The position numbers and the translations under genes are program-made. 64,000 nucleotides of DNA, from positions 13,500,822-13,564,821 of the forward strand of contig CAIIXF020000008.1 of the NCBI GenBank assembly GCA_903813345.2, read 5' to 3'. The DNA is from Owenia fusiformis. Taxonomy: Eukaryota > Annelida > Polychaeta > Sabellida > Oweniidae. Shown piece by piece: positions 10,901 through 24,500 of the stretch; within the stretch, counting starts at the first letter, position 1; each line of letters starts with the position of its first letter. The notes beneath the pieces are model-generated. The model saw only the letters and a list, made by a program, of their open reading frames with translations, searched no databases and was not told the origin of the DNA.

Positions 10901-13108
10901 TATTATTGTTATTATTAATTTATTAACCTGTAGTTAAACAGAGTAGTTTGATGAGTAGGAAATTGATGATGCTGCTATCCTTTCATTGGATCGATAGTCC
11001 TACAGAATCAGACCAACACAGATGATAATGAACAAAAATATTGCATGAAATGGTCCTTACCATATATTGATCTAAAATGGCATTGATAAATTCATTATTT
11101 GCAACAATCGCTCAATCATGTGTCCATTATATACTGATTGACATTAACTGCAAATACTATGTGTGAGTGGTTACATATTTTTCACCATATTGTGTGAACT
11201 GTCATGAAGATAATTCTTACTAGTACGTATAGTGTACCATACAAAATAGAATATATAATCTGTACATAAATATGAATCAATGTATTAGTATAGTAGTATA
11301 CATATAAGTAAATAATGTTTGTTATACATATATAAGACATTGTTGTTAAATGAGTTTGTTAATGTAAGTTTCAATTTAGTGTTTTGGTTCAGTTCATTAC
11401 AGTTCATAACAGTAATGTTGAAAATATGGTTGCCAAAACTTCCTGGCTAGCAGTCTGCATATTGCTCTTTTGTTTAAAGGAATAAGAAGGTAAAGAGACA
11501 GGTGGAGAGTAAGTTTCAAAAATTGTATCTCAAGATGACAATATTTTGGCTCTCCTAGCAAAACTTCTAGCAGTTCTGTCTTAATTTCAGGATAACCCTA
11601 TGATTTTTAAGTCATCTGACAAAAATCTGAATTTTGCGGATTCTGAAATACAAGTTGTAATTGCTATATTTCATTGTATATCTCAGTTTTTTCAGAAAAA
11701 GAAATAAGGATTATAAGGGAAACACTGGTAAGATTTTCATGATAACTTCCAACATTTTCCACATCTCTATCCCTTCTTATTCCATTAAACCAATTAAAGT
11801 ATTAACAATCAGGCTGTCATGAGCTTGAAACTCTGCATATAAACACAACAAACAATTAGAAATGGACTCAAAAAGCATTGTTATTTCTCAAATGGGTCAT
11901 CAGATATAGATTTAACACTATACTGTACAATGTACATGTATGTTGGATTTTTGATGAACTCAAAGCAAATGTGAAACTTATGAACTTCAAATACAAACTA
12001 TATTAATTCTATCAAAGGAGACTAATTAAAATTCAATGAAGTAAACTTTGTAAAATTGAGTGATAAAAAGTATCCAACCTACTCTCAAAACAGTTTGTTG
12101 TAATTTGGTTTGCTATGTAAAACAGAAATGAATGAAATGTGAATACAATAATTGAAATTGACATAGTCCTACCATGTACGTATGTTACTATACCATGTAG
12201 TATTTTATTGAACAATAAAAGTTATGTATTTAAAGATGTCCACCGACAAAATAATGTGAATAAATAAGGTTTTTATTTGTCTAGTCTATGAGAATTCTTT
12301 ATACCTTGCACAGTTTGTATTGAATGTGTTAAATAAAGTTTGAAATATGTATCAAAAGAATATTTATATGTATTTGTTGAAATAATTATCTTTATTACAA
12401 TGATAGATAGCAGCATTGAATTGGCCATTAAGTTATTCAGCTTTATGGCATCCTTCAAGATCGGTCTTTCACTGCTTTCATTAGCAGCTCATGGAATGAA
12501 GCGAAATGCCCTCGGACCAAGGTGGTTAATGGTGTCTGGGATGTATTCTCAAATCTTTAACATCTATCTCCTGGATCTATTTCAATACTTTTATTGAATT
12601 TTCTTGCAAAATTAATATTGTACATAGACAATGTGTTTGATAGTTGTTATATGTTTTAGGATGTTTTAGCAATATTTACATGTCATCTTAAATACTTGAA
12701 AGACTGAAAACAAGCCATTTTGTCAACGTTCTTCAAAATAATATCACTTAAAAATAACTTTGGTGTTGATAAAGATGTCACCCTATTTATTATTGATATT
12801 CACTGGCAATATTATTCCTAACCGGAGTGTCAATGTTTTTCCAAATGTGTTTCTTGGTCTGGAGGTGTTATAATTGTTAATTAACATATCATTCGTTTCC
12901 AATGATAGTTCAGTCTTCAGCTTAATTTCAACTCTCTTGATATTGAAATTAAAACCATTTTAACACTATCCGCATTTAGCACAGAGAAATGTTTTGATAT
13001 GGTCAAAATTGATCATTTAAACAAGGGAAAGTGTAATTTGTGCATCAAAAATAGGAATCAAAGAATATTTTACCGTTTTTAACCTATTTGATTGTAATTC
13101 AGTGTTTA
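10901..13108. other. intergenic, no gene seen
   Basis: AT-rich single-copy-looking sequence without convincing exons. AATAAA occurs several times on both strands (for example 12210-12216), but none can be tied to a transcript. Confidence 0.4.
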
Positions 13109-13261
13109 TGTCACCACCAAGTGGTGACTTATGTCACCGCCAAGAAGTGGTGACACATTTTTATACCCATCATCGATTATGACCAGCGTGAGCATTGAAG
13201 TTGGCATCTGGCGCAATTGTTCATTTTGGTAACCTGTAATAATTTGCATTTACCGGTGACA
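13109..13261. repeat. TGTCACCACC hairpin repeat, copy 1
   Basis: Two adjacent hairpins, each built from TGTCACC(A/G)CC and its inverse GTGGTGAC, lie at 13109-13128 and 13132-13155. A degenerate right end, CCGGTGACA, lies at 13253-13261. The same terminal sequence bounds the elements at 21483, 28530 and 49889. The interior does not match the other copies, so the right boundary is uncertain. Confidence 0.55.
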
Positions 13262-14639
13262 TTTTGTCATGATGCCTTGCTTTGTTTTGGGCGTCAAGTA
13301 CGTTTTAAGTTTCTGGCGGCAATTTTGAAAGTTTGCAAATTAGAGCAGAAGAAACAACCCCCTATAATGATTTATCTTACAAATCCATTATTTAACTATA
13401 ATGGTGATTTTTAAGTTCTCTTGGTTGTTCTGATTGCATTGTTCAAACACTTCCTCACATCCATCCATCCAATATTACCTGATACAATATTATAGTTTTC
13501 TTCAGCCGAATATACCAATAGCCACAATTCAACGGGTAACACAGTGAAATCTTGGCAAATGTAAACTCACAAACCACTATTGAAAATGATCCACTTTGGA
13601 GGGAAACAATTTAGTTTCAATTAAATTTAAATTGCCAACTTCAGAGCCAGTGGTTATTTCTACCTAGGTGAGGAGGAATAACGATGATGAGAAATTGTAT
13701 AGACAAAATTAATGAGTGGAGCCGTCAACACGAAACTCCGCCTGTGATATTCCTAAAATGCTCCCATATAAAACACCACATTAATCACGTTCTCAACCCC
13801 TACTATTATTAAAACCATTCAAATATCTACGAATGATACATACAGGATTACAGGTGATATTCTAAGTTATATAAAAGTGTAAAAAAGTTTTGAATATTTT
13901 ATCGTTTTTGAGAGAACTGGATTGGAATTGGTTTTAAAGGCTGATATTTCCAACGCGGAATTCTCTAACATCCTTAAACGTTTCTGCAGGTGAAATTTGC
14001 CGGAGTTGATTAACTATGGGGTCTTTAAGGTTCTACCTTGATCCACGATACTCTAAAGCACTATTTCACTATTAACATGAAGGTATCCCACTGTCTCCCG
14101 ACGGAGACCAATATATGTACTGTTGAAAGATGTTTTTACTCTGTTGTTGGTTTTCTTGTGGTTTGTGGTTTGTATTAGTATGCTACTCTTACGTTTTTTG
14201 AATTGTATTTTAAATTGTTTGTTTTATCGTTTATGTTCATACTCATGATTTGATACCCTTTGCAAACGTTTGAATCCTAGACTCTAAAAGAGGGCTTCAT
14301 ATGGTATTACTAGATGTTGGATTTAGGCGTAATGCAATAATTCAGTTACTTTTTTCTTACAAAAGCTTGGACAAGAACTGGTATGGATTGTTTAAGCTTG
14401 ATTGAATTGCTGTCTTTTTTTTATGTTGCCATTTGTGCTTTTATATCAGTCAAGTATCATCATCTGCAGTATATTTAAACTAGCCGTTTTGTTTACCATA
14501 CTAAAATGCACGTAATGGATTGGGTGAACCTTTTAAAGGTCAACAATCTAAATCTATTTACAAGATTACAAGATTAAACATCTAATAATCACGTCACTGA
14601 TTGTTTTCAACATCCATTTACCATGCATTAAGAATTAAT
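13262..14639. other. upstream flank of the gremlin locus
   Basis: Non-repetitive sequence with no convincing exon. Base composition becomes less AT-rich towards 14.6 kb. It is the probable promoter-side region if the candidate first exon at 14640-15186 is real. Confidence 0.35.
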
Positions 14640-15186
14640 GTTTTCGCCGCCTATTTGGATCGTTATCACGCAGCCTGATCCTGCAGCCTCCCCTATCTGA
14701 GCTCGACCCTGGACCGACTTGAACGTAGGCTATCGAAGGCGCCTGAGTGTAAATTGGCGGCCCGGGTACAGTCAGCAATTCGCGAGCTCAGATAACACGC
14801 CAAGATTGGAGTATAACATGGGCCACCTCGGACTTCCCTCGCCTTTCTGGCGCTCACATGATAAACTTTTGAATTTCATGAAAATAAAGTACCTGATGAA
14901 GACTTGCTGGGATCATATGTACGAGTTGATCGGCCAACATACATCATTAGTCAGGGAAGATTGTTTTAACTTGAAAAAAGTTAAACATTTACTTTACACA
15001 TATTGGATACGAGACTTAGGCATTTATTGGAAACTGAGGACGACAAATACTTAGGGACTTTGATTATTTCATTTTTGTCGGACTTTTATTTCCACTCGAC
15101 CATGTGAACAACTAGAAATGACTTCACAATGATGCGGAACAAATTAGCCTAAGACAAACGTTATCAATAATTTAAAAAAGCTTAAG
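14640..15186 (+). other. candidate non-coding first exon / promoter of gremlin
   Basis: About 14640-14860 is the most GC- and CpG-rich stretch in the window, in an otherwise AT-rich region. It is followed at 15187 by a strong donor (AAG|GTAAGG). The next plus-strand acceptor of note is at 19058-19059, immediately before the gremlin start codon. Vertebrate gremlin genes are known to have a non-coding first exon and the whole coding sequence in the second. The frame at 14719-15054 inside this block resembles nothing I know and is probably not translated. Linking this block to gremlin is inference. Confidence 0.4.
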
Positions 15187-18100
15187 GTAAGGCATAATAG
15201 TATCACATAATTTTTTATTACAAAATGACTAAAAAATAATTATAGCTTTATATGTCATTCTTGAATCAAGTAATTTATTTAATAATACCTATTTCCTGAA
15301 TTTTAATATTTGTTTAATAGTGTTCGTTGTTGTTTATTTTTAAACGTCAAGCTTTTCCCCTAAAGGTTTCGCTTGTTGAGGTGTGATCTTGACACACGAC
15401 CACTTAACCTCTCTCTCTACCTCTCATGTGTGGCATTAGCTACTTTCTAAATCAAACCCAAACTAGGAATCTGATACGGTTACAGTGAACGTAAATTTGA
15501 TCTCGGTATCGGCTATCAATATTGAGAAATGTTTTGATTGTGCGCTATCTATTTAAAGAATATTTTGGCTTGGAACAATCATAGAAAATAAAATGCCCGT
15601 CATAGTCCTTATCATTTATAAGTTTATGCTTAATTGCGCAGGGGGAGGGGGTTGAAGACTGGGATCTGAGCAATTATGGTTGGCGTTCCTGTTAATAGGA
15701 GTTAAATGTCACGGGTGGTATGCTTTTAAAACATAAAATAGAGCTGAAAAGTGAACTTAGCAAGGAGCATGTGAAGTAATGCACGAAGTCCGTGATGGAG
15801 ACTACCATTCTAGATTGTTCAAAATGCTAAAAATCCATCATGATCAATTCATATATTTATGTGAATTCTTCTTACGGGTAGTAGACTAAGAATGAATATT
15901 TACTTAGTGACATCCTAAGTAGTATCGACTCTGGCTGGCAGAAGTCAATCGTCCACTTACTTATCCTTGTAAATAACGCAGGAGGTCTTACCAATCCCAT
16001 CATCAACGGCTTACAGTTGAGACTAACATAACATTTGATTAGTTAAACGAAACCGACGAAGGGTGATTAAAGGACCTCCTGTGTATCTGCCACAGAGAGT
16101 CTGACTGAAAAAACATGTTTTTCGGCAATTATGCAGTTAGGAGTGGGTACTACATAAATTCATGGCAACATTTAAATTATTTGCCAATTTATGCGACACT
16201 CATAACTCACGGACAGGTTGATTGCAAGTGACACTTGATGTTTTAAGCCTGACATCACACTGTTTGTTTTAAATGATATGGCTCATGAAGTAAAACATAC
16301 TATTACGTGTAGATGGGAAAATTAAAGCACAAAAACCTTAAACTATATACAGTTATTCCTGTATATACGAACACATACGCAATCCGAACATCTCTCAATG
16401 TGAACACTTTTTCGGTCTCATTTTTAATTGAATATGTCATAGATTAAAATTGTTATAAACCTCGAAATGTGAACACCTGGCGATCAAAACACTTTATGCT
16501 GGTCTCGATGGCATTCAGTTCAGATTAGACAGGTTTTTGTGTACTTGCTTTTGTATTGGTCAGAGAGCGGTCAATGGTTGTTACTATTGACTGCACAATG
16601 TAACGTCGATTAAAAATATTACATCTGTTTCAGTAAGATACGTTTCGTAGAGCTATGCCTTTTTTATTTCAACATTCATTGAGCGTAATATCCAAGCCTT
16701 TTTTAATGTTACCTATCAATGTAAAACAATGTGTTGAAAAATATTCGGTCCTGACATTCAAACGAGTCAGTTGTGTCACCATGTCCATCCACGCTTGCCA
16801 ATTTATTGTCACCGATCAGAATGTACCCGGTGACATGTTCCATGTCTTCATGTCCAGATGTCAGTCTGTGTTGTTAGTGTCCTCGATGGGTAATAATTAA
16901 GGACATGCTGATCTTGGTTAATCCTCCTATGGACCTTTATTCCGGGGATACGGGGATAGATGTCCATGGTCCTTATCATAATTTTTCTCTGAAGAATCCA
17001 TCTACTTGCTCTCATATTCTGTCATCTCATCTTGAATCGCCCAAGGTATTTCATATTCCCAAAGAAAGTCAAGAAGGGCTCATTTTGCTGGTATCTTCTA
17101 GGCCTAACACTGTAGAATTTCTGGAGGCTATCCAATTTTTTCCTCCGTCCTTGCTTATTTCATCTGTTATTTAATATCAGATATCGATAGAACAGTGTGG
17201 GATTACATTGCAACTTTGTAATTTTCCTTCAACATATCCGCCGCCCATGGCCCCAGGAAGACGATACCCTTTGGGGTAAAAACGTGTATTTCTGTCATTG
17301 TGTCAGTGTTAATTGTCTCAATAGTTTAGATCCCCGGGGATCGATCATGTACGTGAACTTGGCACCCTACATCGTAAATGTGTTTGGAAACGGAATATCA
17401 GACGTTCGTCGTGTTTGTGTTGCATTGGCGCACAAGGAACATGACTATCATACTTCTGAACTGCATACCTGTCATATGTCAACGTGTCCGTTTTCAACTT
17501 GTCACTCAAAGTAAAAACCATTCCTAATCACTGTATCCCACCATTCTTTATTGATCACTGAATGCTGAAACATCGCAGAGTACCACGTTGATGGATGGTG
17601 TTCAAACGGAATTAATTCGACTTAATGATAGTCGTTGCATTAGAGGAGTCGGCGTTTATATCTTTTAAGGCATGTAGAATTTAGAATTTTAGGATTTAAT
17701 CTTCAAAGATATTGAGTTATGATGGTTGCGATCTTTTCTTATGATTGTCTCAGACTTGACATTGTTTATTTGAATGACTGACATTGTTTACTTGATTTGT
17801 AAGCTTTGCAATGTCAAATCAGGACGAAAGACAGAGGGCTCAGATCAATTCAAAATTATTATGGATTAGTGACATGTCCGTTTAAACTTCAGACTCTTGT
17901 CACTGTTGTCACATTAAAACATGATATATTTATCAACATTCACATGCAAATAATACCATTCAATAAATTGATATTTCTAAAACAGATCAATGCTCATAAT
18001 CCGCCTGATAGGATAAGACTGAGGATATACTCGATTTAGCAGGATCAAAATCAGATTGCATCTTTCGAACAATCTTGGCTGGACGTGGCTCGTCTAGACT

Positions 18101-19060
18101 TCTGAAGCAATACCTTTATTCACCAGGTGGTTGGTTCCCGTTTGGAGAGCCAGTCTCATGATTGTTTTTGCTGATTATTTCCGCATTTTTAGAATTGAGC
18201 CTGGCGTCTTACCCGTATCGCTTGTATTTATCGCAAATTAGGTAGAACGTTAACAGATCTTAGGTTCGTAATTCCTTATAAATGATACCCTTCAGACATA
18301 CTTTCTCTCATCAATATAGGTGCGAACTGGGGAATTCTACGAGTTCTTTGAATATCTCTGTTTTGGTCTATTAGCAGCGTGGCGCCTCTTACAACCATGC
18401 TGAGTAATTAGGCATAACAAGGTATCCCCGTACAAAATCAGGATGGAGTGAATCGTATCAATAGCAAAAAGTTTACGATAGCTGAAATGAAAAAATAGCA
18501 ATAGAATAATTTGAAACAGGCAAGAGCGATTCATGATATTATGCTTTACAAAAATGAGAGAATTTTTAAAAGTTTGGAGAGAAAAATCCCGACTAAAAGA
18601 TTGTTTTAAGCATGGAACAGGTAGTTAGAAATAGCTAGGTATAAACAGGTAGTTCTGGATCAAGTGATGCTGAAGCAGCTTTCATCGCTTCACCTTTCAT
18701 GTTTATCTCCTCGTAAACACCTATAGCAGAGATACCATGCTTTAAATACAGGCATCTGGATCTCATCCAAAAAGTATCTTTCATCGCTTCCCTTGGGAAA
18801 GGGGAGTTATCATTTCTCTCCGCTGTGTTCTCAGTGGTCTCAAGACGGGCATCAAGCAATCATTTAGCATCAGCGCCATTGATATCGTTGTCACGATGAA
18901 TACTTACCCCTTCTTTGTTTCGCCTAGTCAAGTCAGAACTTGTTTTAAATAGTAAGCCCTCGTTGACTTTCTTTGGCCAATTGGAAAAACTAAACCGAAA
19001 TGATATGATTTTTATATTTTATTTATTCACTGACTGAAATTGTTGTTGTTTTCTTCCAGA
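15187..19060 (+). other. putative 5' intron of gremlin
   Basis: It lies between the candidate donor at 15187 and the acceptor before the gremlin ATG. It holds several short open frames (for example 16655-16900, 16905-17174, 17197-17514), none with recognisable motifs, and few repeats compared with the rest of the window. The lack of repeats would fit a regulatory landscape, which is inference. Confidence 0.35.
19058..19059 (+). other. splice acceptor before gremlin start codon
   Basis: A pyrimidine-rich tract (ttgttgttttcttcc) ends in AG two bases before the ATG. It shows that an upstream non-coding exon exists, in keeping with the known two-exon structure of gremlin genes. Confidence 0.7.
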
Positions 19061-19699
19061 ATGGTGCTTCCGTACAAGTGGTCAGAGTTCGCCTTGTTTT
19101 GTCTCCTGCTGACGTCCGTTGTGTACCTCTCAGACAGTCGATCCCGGGGGCCTCGGATAGGTAGACGACAAAAGAACAAACGCAAGCCACATAGGGATAA
19201 CAAATTACCAGGGGAGGAACCAACTACAGACTACTTCAATGAATTGCTCAATACGACAATCCCGATTAAGCCTACAAAATCCGCTCATGGACAAAATCCA
19301 CTCGTTGATCAACCGAATATGAGCAAGAAAAAATCAAAGGTAGACACTGGAATATTTATCTATGGGAGTAGGAAGGCAATGACTGTTACAAAAAAGAGCT
19401 ATTTGAAAAAGGAATGGTGTAAAACGGAACCCCTGCAACAGGTGATCCGTGAAGAGGGTTGCCTAAAGAAGACAATGGTCAATCGATTCTGTTATGGCCA
19501 GTGTAACTCATTTTTCATACCCAAAAGTAACAAAAAGGATCTAGAGTCTGCATCGTTTAAATCCTGTTCATTCTGTAAACCAAAACGCTACTCTTGGATT
19601 GTTGTAACGTTGACGTGTCCAAAATTGAAAATGAAGTTTAAAAGAAAGAGAATCCAACGGATTAAAGAATGTAAGTGTATGGCCCAGAAATTGGACTGA
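19061..19699 (+). CDS. grem1: gremlin-like DAN-family BMP antagonist
   Basis: A complete 212-residue frame in one exon, with the acceptor (ttcttccag) two bases before the ATG. An upstream in-frame ATG at 19040 lies within the intron and is rejected. Residues 1-24 form a signal peptide (ALFCLLLTSVVYL core). A basic spacer with one N-glycosylation site (Asn64) follows. The C-terminal cystine knot spans about 108-212. Its nine cysteines (120, 134, 144, 148, 169, 172, 186, 204, 206) sit in the gremlin pattern: EWCKTEPL, EEGC, NRFCYGQCNSF, SCSFCKPK, LTCP, ECKC. Gremlins are known to be secreted and to bind BMP2/4/7, blocking receptor access; the extra cysteine supports dimers. The basic patches would bind heparan sulphate. 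The symbol denotes the gremlin 1/2 family; orthology to grem1 rather than grem2 is not resolved. Confidence 0.95.
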   Translation: MVLPYKWSEFALFCLLLTSVVYLSDSRSRGPRIGRRQKNKRKPHRDNKLPGEEPTTDYFNELLNTTIPIKPTKSAHGQNPLVDQPNMSKKKSKVDTGIFIYGSRKAMTVTKKSYLKKEWCKTEPLQQVIREEGCLKKTMVNRFCYGQCNSFFIPKSNKKDLESASFKSCSFCKPKRYSWIVVTLTCPKLKMKFKRKRIQRIKECKCMAQKLD

Positions 19700-21231
19700 A
19701 ATATTCCATTTGACGACGTCACCTAATGATCAAACTGGGGAACTTACGGGAGAGAACATTGTCAAAGCTAAGAGCAATGCGATCAGTGAACAGTTTAACA
19801 TACCACATCAGCTACATCCTCTCTGAGAACATTCATGAAGCACTTAAAATGATCAACTGATTCTGTCGAGTTTTCTCTGAATACGAAAATAGCAGATGTA
19901 GTTCTTTTCCCTCCTAAACGATAATGCTCTGAGGACGGATATTCCAACAGGGACTCCTTCTATCTAGACTTGCTGCAGCGACCTTACCCTTTTCCGTTTT
20001 GCTAGGATAAAAACAAACCAAAGATACTGACTCCTTTCATCAACTTATGATCTTGCTTATATTGAAGCTGCGTCCAACAAATTAAGGGCAACTTTAAAGG
20101 CAAATGGGCAATCCATCCCGACGACCTGTTTTCTTGGACAATCATGTTGGGGGTCCACAGAATGCACCAGTGGTGACAGTGGTACAAAGATTAACAACTA
20201 GCTGAAGACATCATCAAAATGAGATTCAACAACATTGTAGTAAATAACTATGCGATAAACGGTAGCAATTATCTATGTACAGATGATTGCTAGTGTTATC
20301 ACGAGTTTGATTCCATTGAGACTAGAGATACAACTCTGTGCCAAATTGTTTCTCACGGCGATTATTCTTTAATTTGTGTATTGTAGTTCTGCGAGAGCGT
20401 ACAAAAACGGAAAACGTGATTTCACTAAATCTCAAAGTCGTATTGACGCACAACCACTGTTTTATGCATTAAAGCATTCAGTTTTTAACTGACTTTTACT
20501 CTTTCCCCAAAACACAAACATCAAGTAAGAAACTATCAAATTATAAGTAAGGAATGAGGGGTAGACTAAGGTCGCCCTCAATCGTCAATGGCCAGGGACT
20601 TCCATTCAAGCTGGAGACAGCTAAATTCAGTCAAGAGCAATCGATGATTTGAGTATGGCCTTATCCATTCAATTTGTACGTATCTTCATGTAGAGCACTC
20701 TTCAAGATTTCGTCAACAATTTAGGTAAATATTTTGACAAGATAATACCTTATAGAAATCGTTACCTGTGTCATTATGGTTGGATTGTTACTGGGATATA
20801 TGTAACGTTTTATTTCTAGCAGTTTTAAGTGTTGTTCACCATTTTGCCTTTCAAGGTTTTAAAGTCGTTCCCTCTTTGGAGGTTGAAGGTGGTTGTAAGT
20901 AAGTTCTATAATGTGGTGCAAAAATAAATTTGACTATGCACATGTAGTTAAAGTACAAACTGCTGCTCGTGTGTTTGAGATCTCTTTGGACACCACGAAA
21001 TTTGAATTAGATTAAAACTAAATTGGCACCAGTACGTGTGTGCTAGGTTTGTTCAAAATTAGCACCCTTGTGCAAATTAAGGGACAATGCACTTATTTAT
21101 TGGAAGTAATTGTAAATATATATTACAGTGTATATTTTATATAATTTATATCAATCTAAATTAAATGACAATTTTGTAAATAATGAGTATTGTAAATATG
21201 TTTTATATTAGTCGATTTGTTTATAAATAAA
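19700..21231 (+). other. likely gremlin 3' UTR with poly(A) signal
   Basis: Non-coding sequence after the stop becomes strongly AT-rich near 21.1 kb (tatatattacagtgtata). An AATAAA at 21226-21231 is the best poly(A) signal. AT-rich elements in a long 3' UTR suggest post-transcriptional control. The exact end is inferred. Confidence 0.45.
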
Positions 21232-21482
21232 ATCGTAAAAATAATTTGAAACGTTGCCTTTACTCCAAGCGCAAAATAGATCTCAACCAATATCTTTGTG
21301 TAAAAGATATCTGCCAATCTTCTGGTGAGGTAGCGCTCGCCAAACCTCCCAATAGGTTATTATACCTTTTAAATGAATACCTACACCCCGCCCCCCATCT
21401 TATGGCATCACATACTAAATATACTCCTAATTATGCAATATCACAATGCAAGGCTTTCCTACTTCCGAACTTATAATTTTTA

Positions 21483-21584
21483 TGTCGCCACCACAATTGT
21501 TACATAGTCTCCAACTTTTTGTGGACGGTATTAGACGTTTGATGTTCGGCGTCCGGCATACGTAAGAAATGGCAAGTGGTGACA
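21483..21584 (-). repeat. TGTCACCACC hairpin repeat, copy 2
   Basis: A 102-bp copy, bounded by TGTCGCCACC and GTGGTGACA, with its decayed hairpin at the left end. The interior (TAGTCTCCAACTTTTTGTGGAC, then GTTCGGCGTCCGGC) matches the inverted sequences of the copies at 28530-28627 and 51870-51998. It is a short non-autonomous element. Confidence 0.75.
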
Positions 21585-24500
21585 GCTAAACGGCACTAAT
21601 ATTGATCTTTTTAAACATAAATCTATTCCTTTAGGTAACAATAATAGACATGCAATTGATTGCCAAAGTTTTATAAAAAAACATTAGCGGCAATTTAAGA
21701 CAATATGAACAGGAATGCATAAAAATTCAAAATCAAAGTAATGGTATAACTCATATAAGAAACAAGGAGGAAATAAAGAAACATAAACATAAACAATCCC
21801 ATGGTCCTGGGATGAGTTAACACATCCATGCAATAATAAGCCAAACCGATCAATTTGGCTCAAACTTTGATTCACACTCATTAGTTAGAATAATTTTTCA
21901 TTTAATGAATTATCTAAATCTTCATCACCATACAAAAGAAACTGAATTTTGTGTGTTCAAACTCTGAAACAAGATATGACAAGATCTGAAGTTTTCAGTC
22001 CTGCAAATAAAGTTTCACGCTGATATTCATCTTGTTTTGCCATTTAATGTGAAGTTTAACACCTTTGGGGTCATTCGTTAGACGGATTAGTCCTGGGAGA
22101 CACACTGTATCAGTTGTTGAAACAAGTAGTTTTTCTTAATAAATGTAAGTGCGTCTGAACTTGGAATCGAACCCAAGATCTCATGAATCGGTGAAATATG
22201 CTCCGCATCCGAACTATCTGCGTGTGATGTGGTGTAATAAAATGCGTTGTGGCATCATTGCCCCCTAACTCCTCCTCGTTTGTTTATTTAGAAGTAAAAA
22301 GATTTAAGTCAAGTAACAGCACCATACAAAAAGCTCTTATTTCTAGTCTACAAAAATAGAACTTGGTATTGGAAAAGGTTTATATGGATGACTTGAATTA
22401 TGTGTCATAGACCATCAGCTATTGAGAAAATATTCAAAATCAATTAATATATTCTTTGAATTCTGCAAATGTATATGTCATGCAAATGTATATACTCTGG
22501 GCGACTATTCAGTCCAGTCTCTTTATCACATCGCATACCTTTTTAGACGCCCCTCGTCAGTACACGAGGATGTGATCATGTATTAATCATTTAAGCCACT
22601 TAACATTACGATCTACTTGGAAAATGCCAGTCTCCATTTTTACCAATTTAATCGAAAAAGAGCCAAAAATCTAGATACTAATCAATGATTAACCAATTAA
22701 TACTTGACGTGTGTGATTATGATGTTGTTATTTGCATCAGACCCATACTGACTAACCACCGCTAGGGCTCCAGTCTAGCTGGGTCCAGTCCCCAGACATT
22801 CCTCGGTTGTTAGTGTCAGTATAGCAAACCATTATATGGTTCCTGCATCTTTCAATTCACGGTTACCTAAGAAGAATTAACTACATTGTTTATTGATTTA
22901 TTCATGTAATTTATGGCTAACCTAAAATTTCATTAATGAAATGTTAAAGGGATTGTATTCCTTTATACTCATATCTTGATGGATCAAGTATATATATTGA
23001 TGGATCAAGATGAAATATTTGTAGACGGTTGATGTCTCCTAGATGCGAAATTATTTTTTTGCTGATCAGTCATTAATTCCTGTGGATATTGATCAATGGT
23101 AGGGTGTTTTGAGTCTTGAGCCACACCATGACTGTCATAGTCGACTGGTACTTGACTTTATCAAGAGTTGATCTTAATGTTCAAGTAGCCTATATGAAAA
23201 AGTACTTGACAATAGGGAGGGGTCAACAATCCTTTAAAAGCCAAAAACCCCATCAATTTATGCTAATTACTGTTTTATATAATCGGTTAATTTATATGTA
23301 CGAATAAGAATATGTTTTTTCGTTTTGGGTTGTCTCGTTTTCTTACGTTGCCTTTAGTGATTTCATCGCGGTCCGTCCATTGTGCCTAAATTATTTTAGA
23401 GTGTGAATATAAGTCTATTTTTGACACATTTCAATTTACTAGACGCGATTTTACAAACTATTTATTGAATTTCGAGATACCATCACACTCTCAATGTGTT
23501 TAGCTATTGTGCGAACGAGTTACTTTCTTCATAGATAAAAATCAGACGCGAGACAAATTCTTAAAAAGTCAGTCAAAAACATAAATTGATCACTGTGGGT
23601 TAAAAAAGTCATTATCTTTACACAAAAGTAACGTTTTTGAATATATTTACGACTCTCAGTTAAACACATTGGCTCCAGTAGAAGACATATATTTAATTAC
23701 AAAGCAAACAAATCCAAGTAGGATCGTACACAATTTAAGTATGTGTTAGTGTATATCTACTTAACTCGTGTTTGTTTTATAATTTGTATTGGACTGAGAG
23801 ACAGGCCCACCAGAATGCTTCACCTACAGACGCCAATAAGTTGGGTTGAGTTTTTTAAGTGTCAATTTTACAAACATCTTTTGCTTGTACCACTTGTATG
23901 ACTGGGCAATCACAAAGCCGCTGTCTCAGGTACAATGCAGTGACTGTTCTTTAAGAATTAAAGATCTATCTCTCGCATCAAAGGCTCAACTAATCCTAAG
24001 TCCCCATCTCATCTTGCTGAATGGTCGCCAGTTATTATCACAACTAAGTTTGGCAGAGATATGGTGAAGCCCTCTGTCAGACAGTCCGTCCGTCTGTCCG
24101 GAAAATAACTCGAAAACTAGTTTACGGATTTTTGGTAAATAGTTTTACGTAAAAATATATTTTTAAGATCGACGTCGCTTTAAAAATGTTTTTTCGTTTT
24201 TAACTAAAGTAAAATAGATTAGATTCCTAATATTATACCGTTTTTCAGATTAAAGGCTCAGAAAATATCTTCAAATGGCTATTTTATGCTTTTAGAAATA
24301 GAAGATATTTTGTTTTTGAGTACATGACAATTATTGTATCATTTATCTTACGTGTGCATCTGAAAATCCAAAAGGGTCACTTCATATGAGAATTCTCAAT
24401 AATTAGGAAATCTCTTATATCTACTAAATATAATATTGTGACATATTTCAGATTTATGAATAATGCGTTCGTTAGATGTGCTACTCCTTGGAGTTGCCGA

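Noticed and set aside
14719-15054. 111-codon plus-strand frame in the GC-rich block
   Set aside because: No recognisable motif. Frames lengthen by chance in GC-rich sequence, and the block is better explained as a non-coding exon or promoter.
16655-17514. Three consecutive plus-strand frames as exons of an unknown gene
   Set aside because: No shared motif, no well-placed splice sites joining them in frame, and composition like the surroundings.
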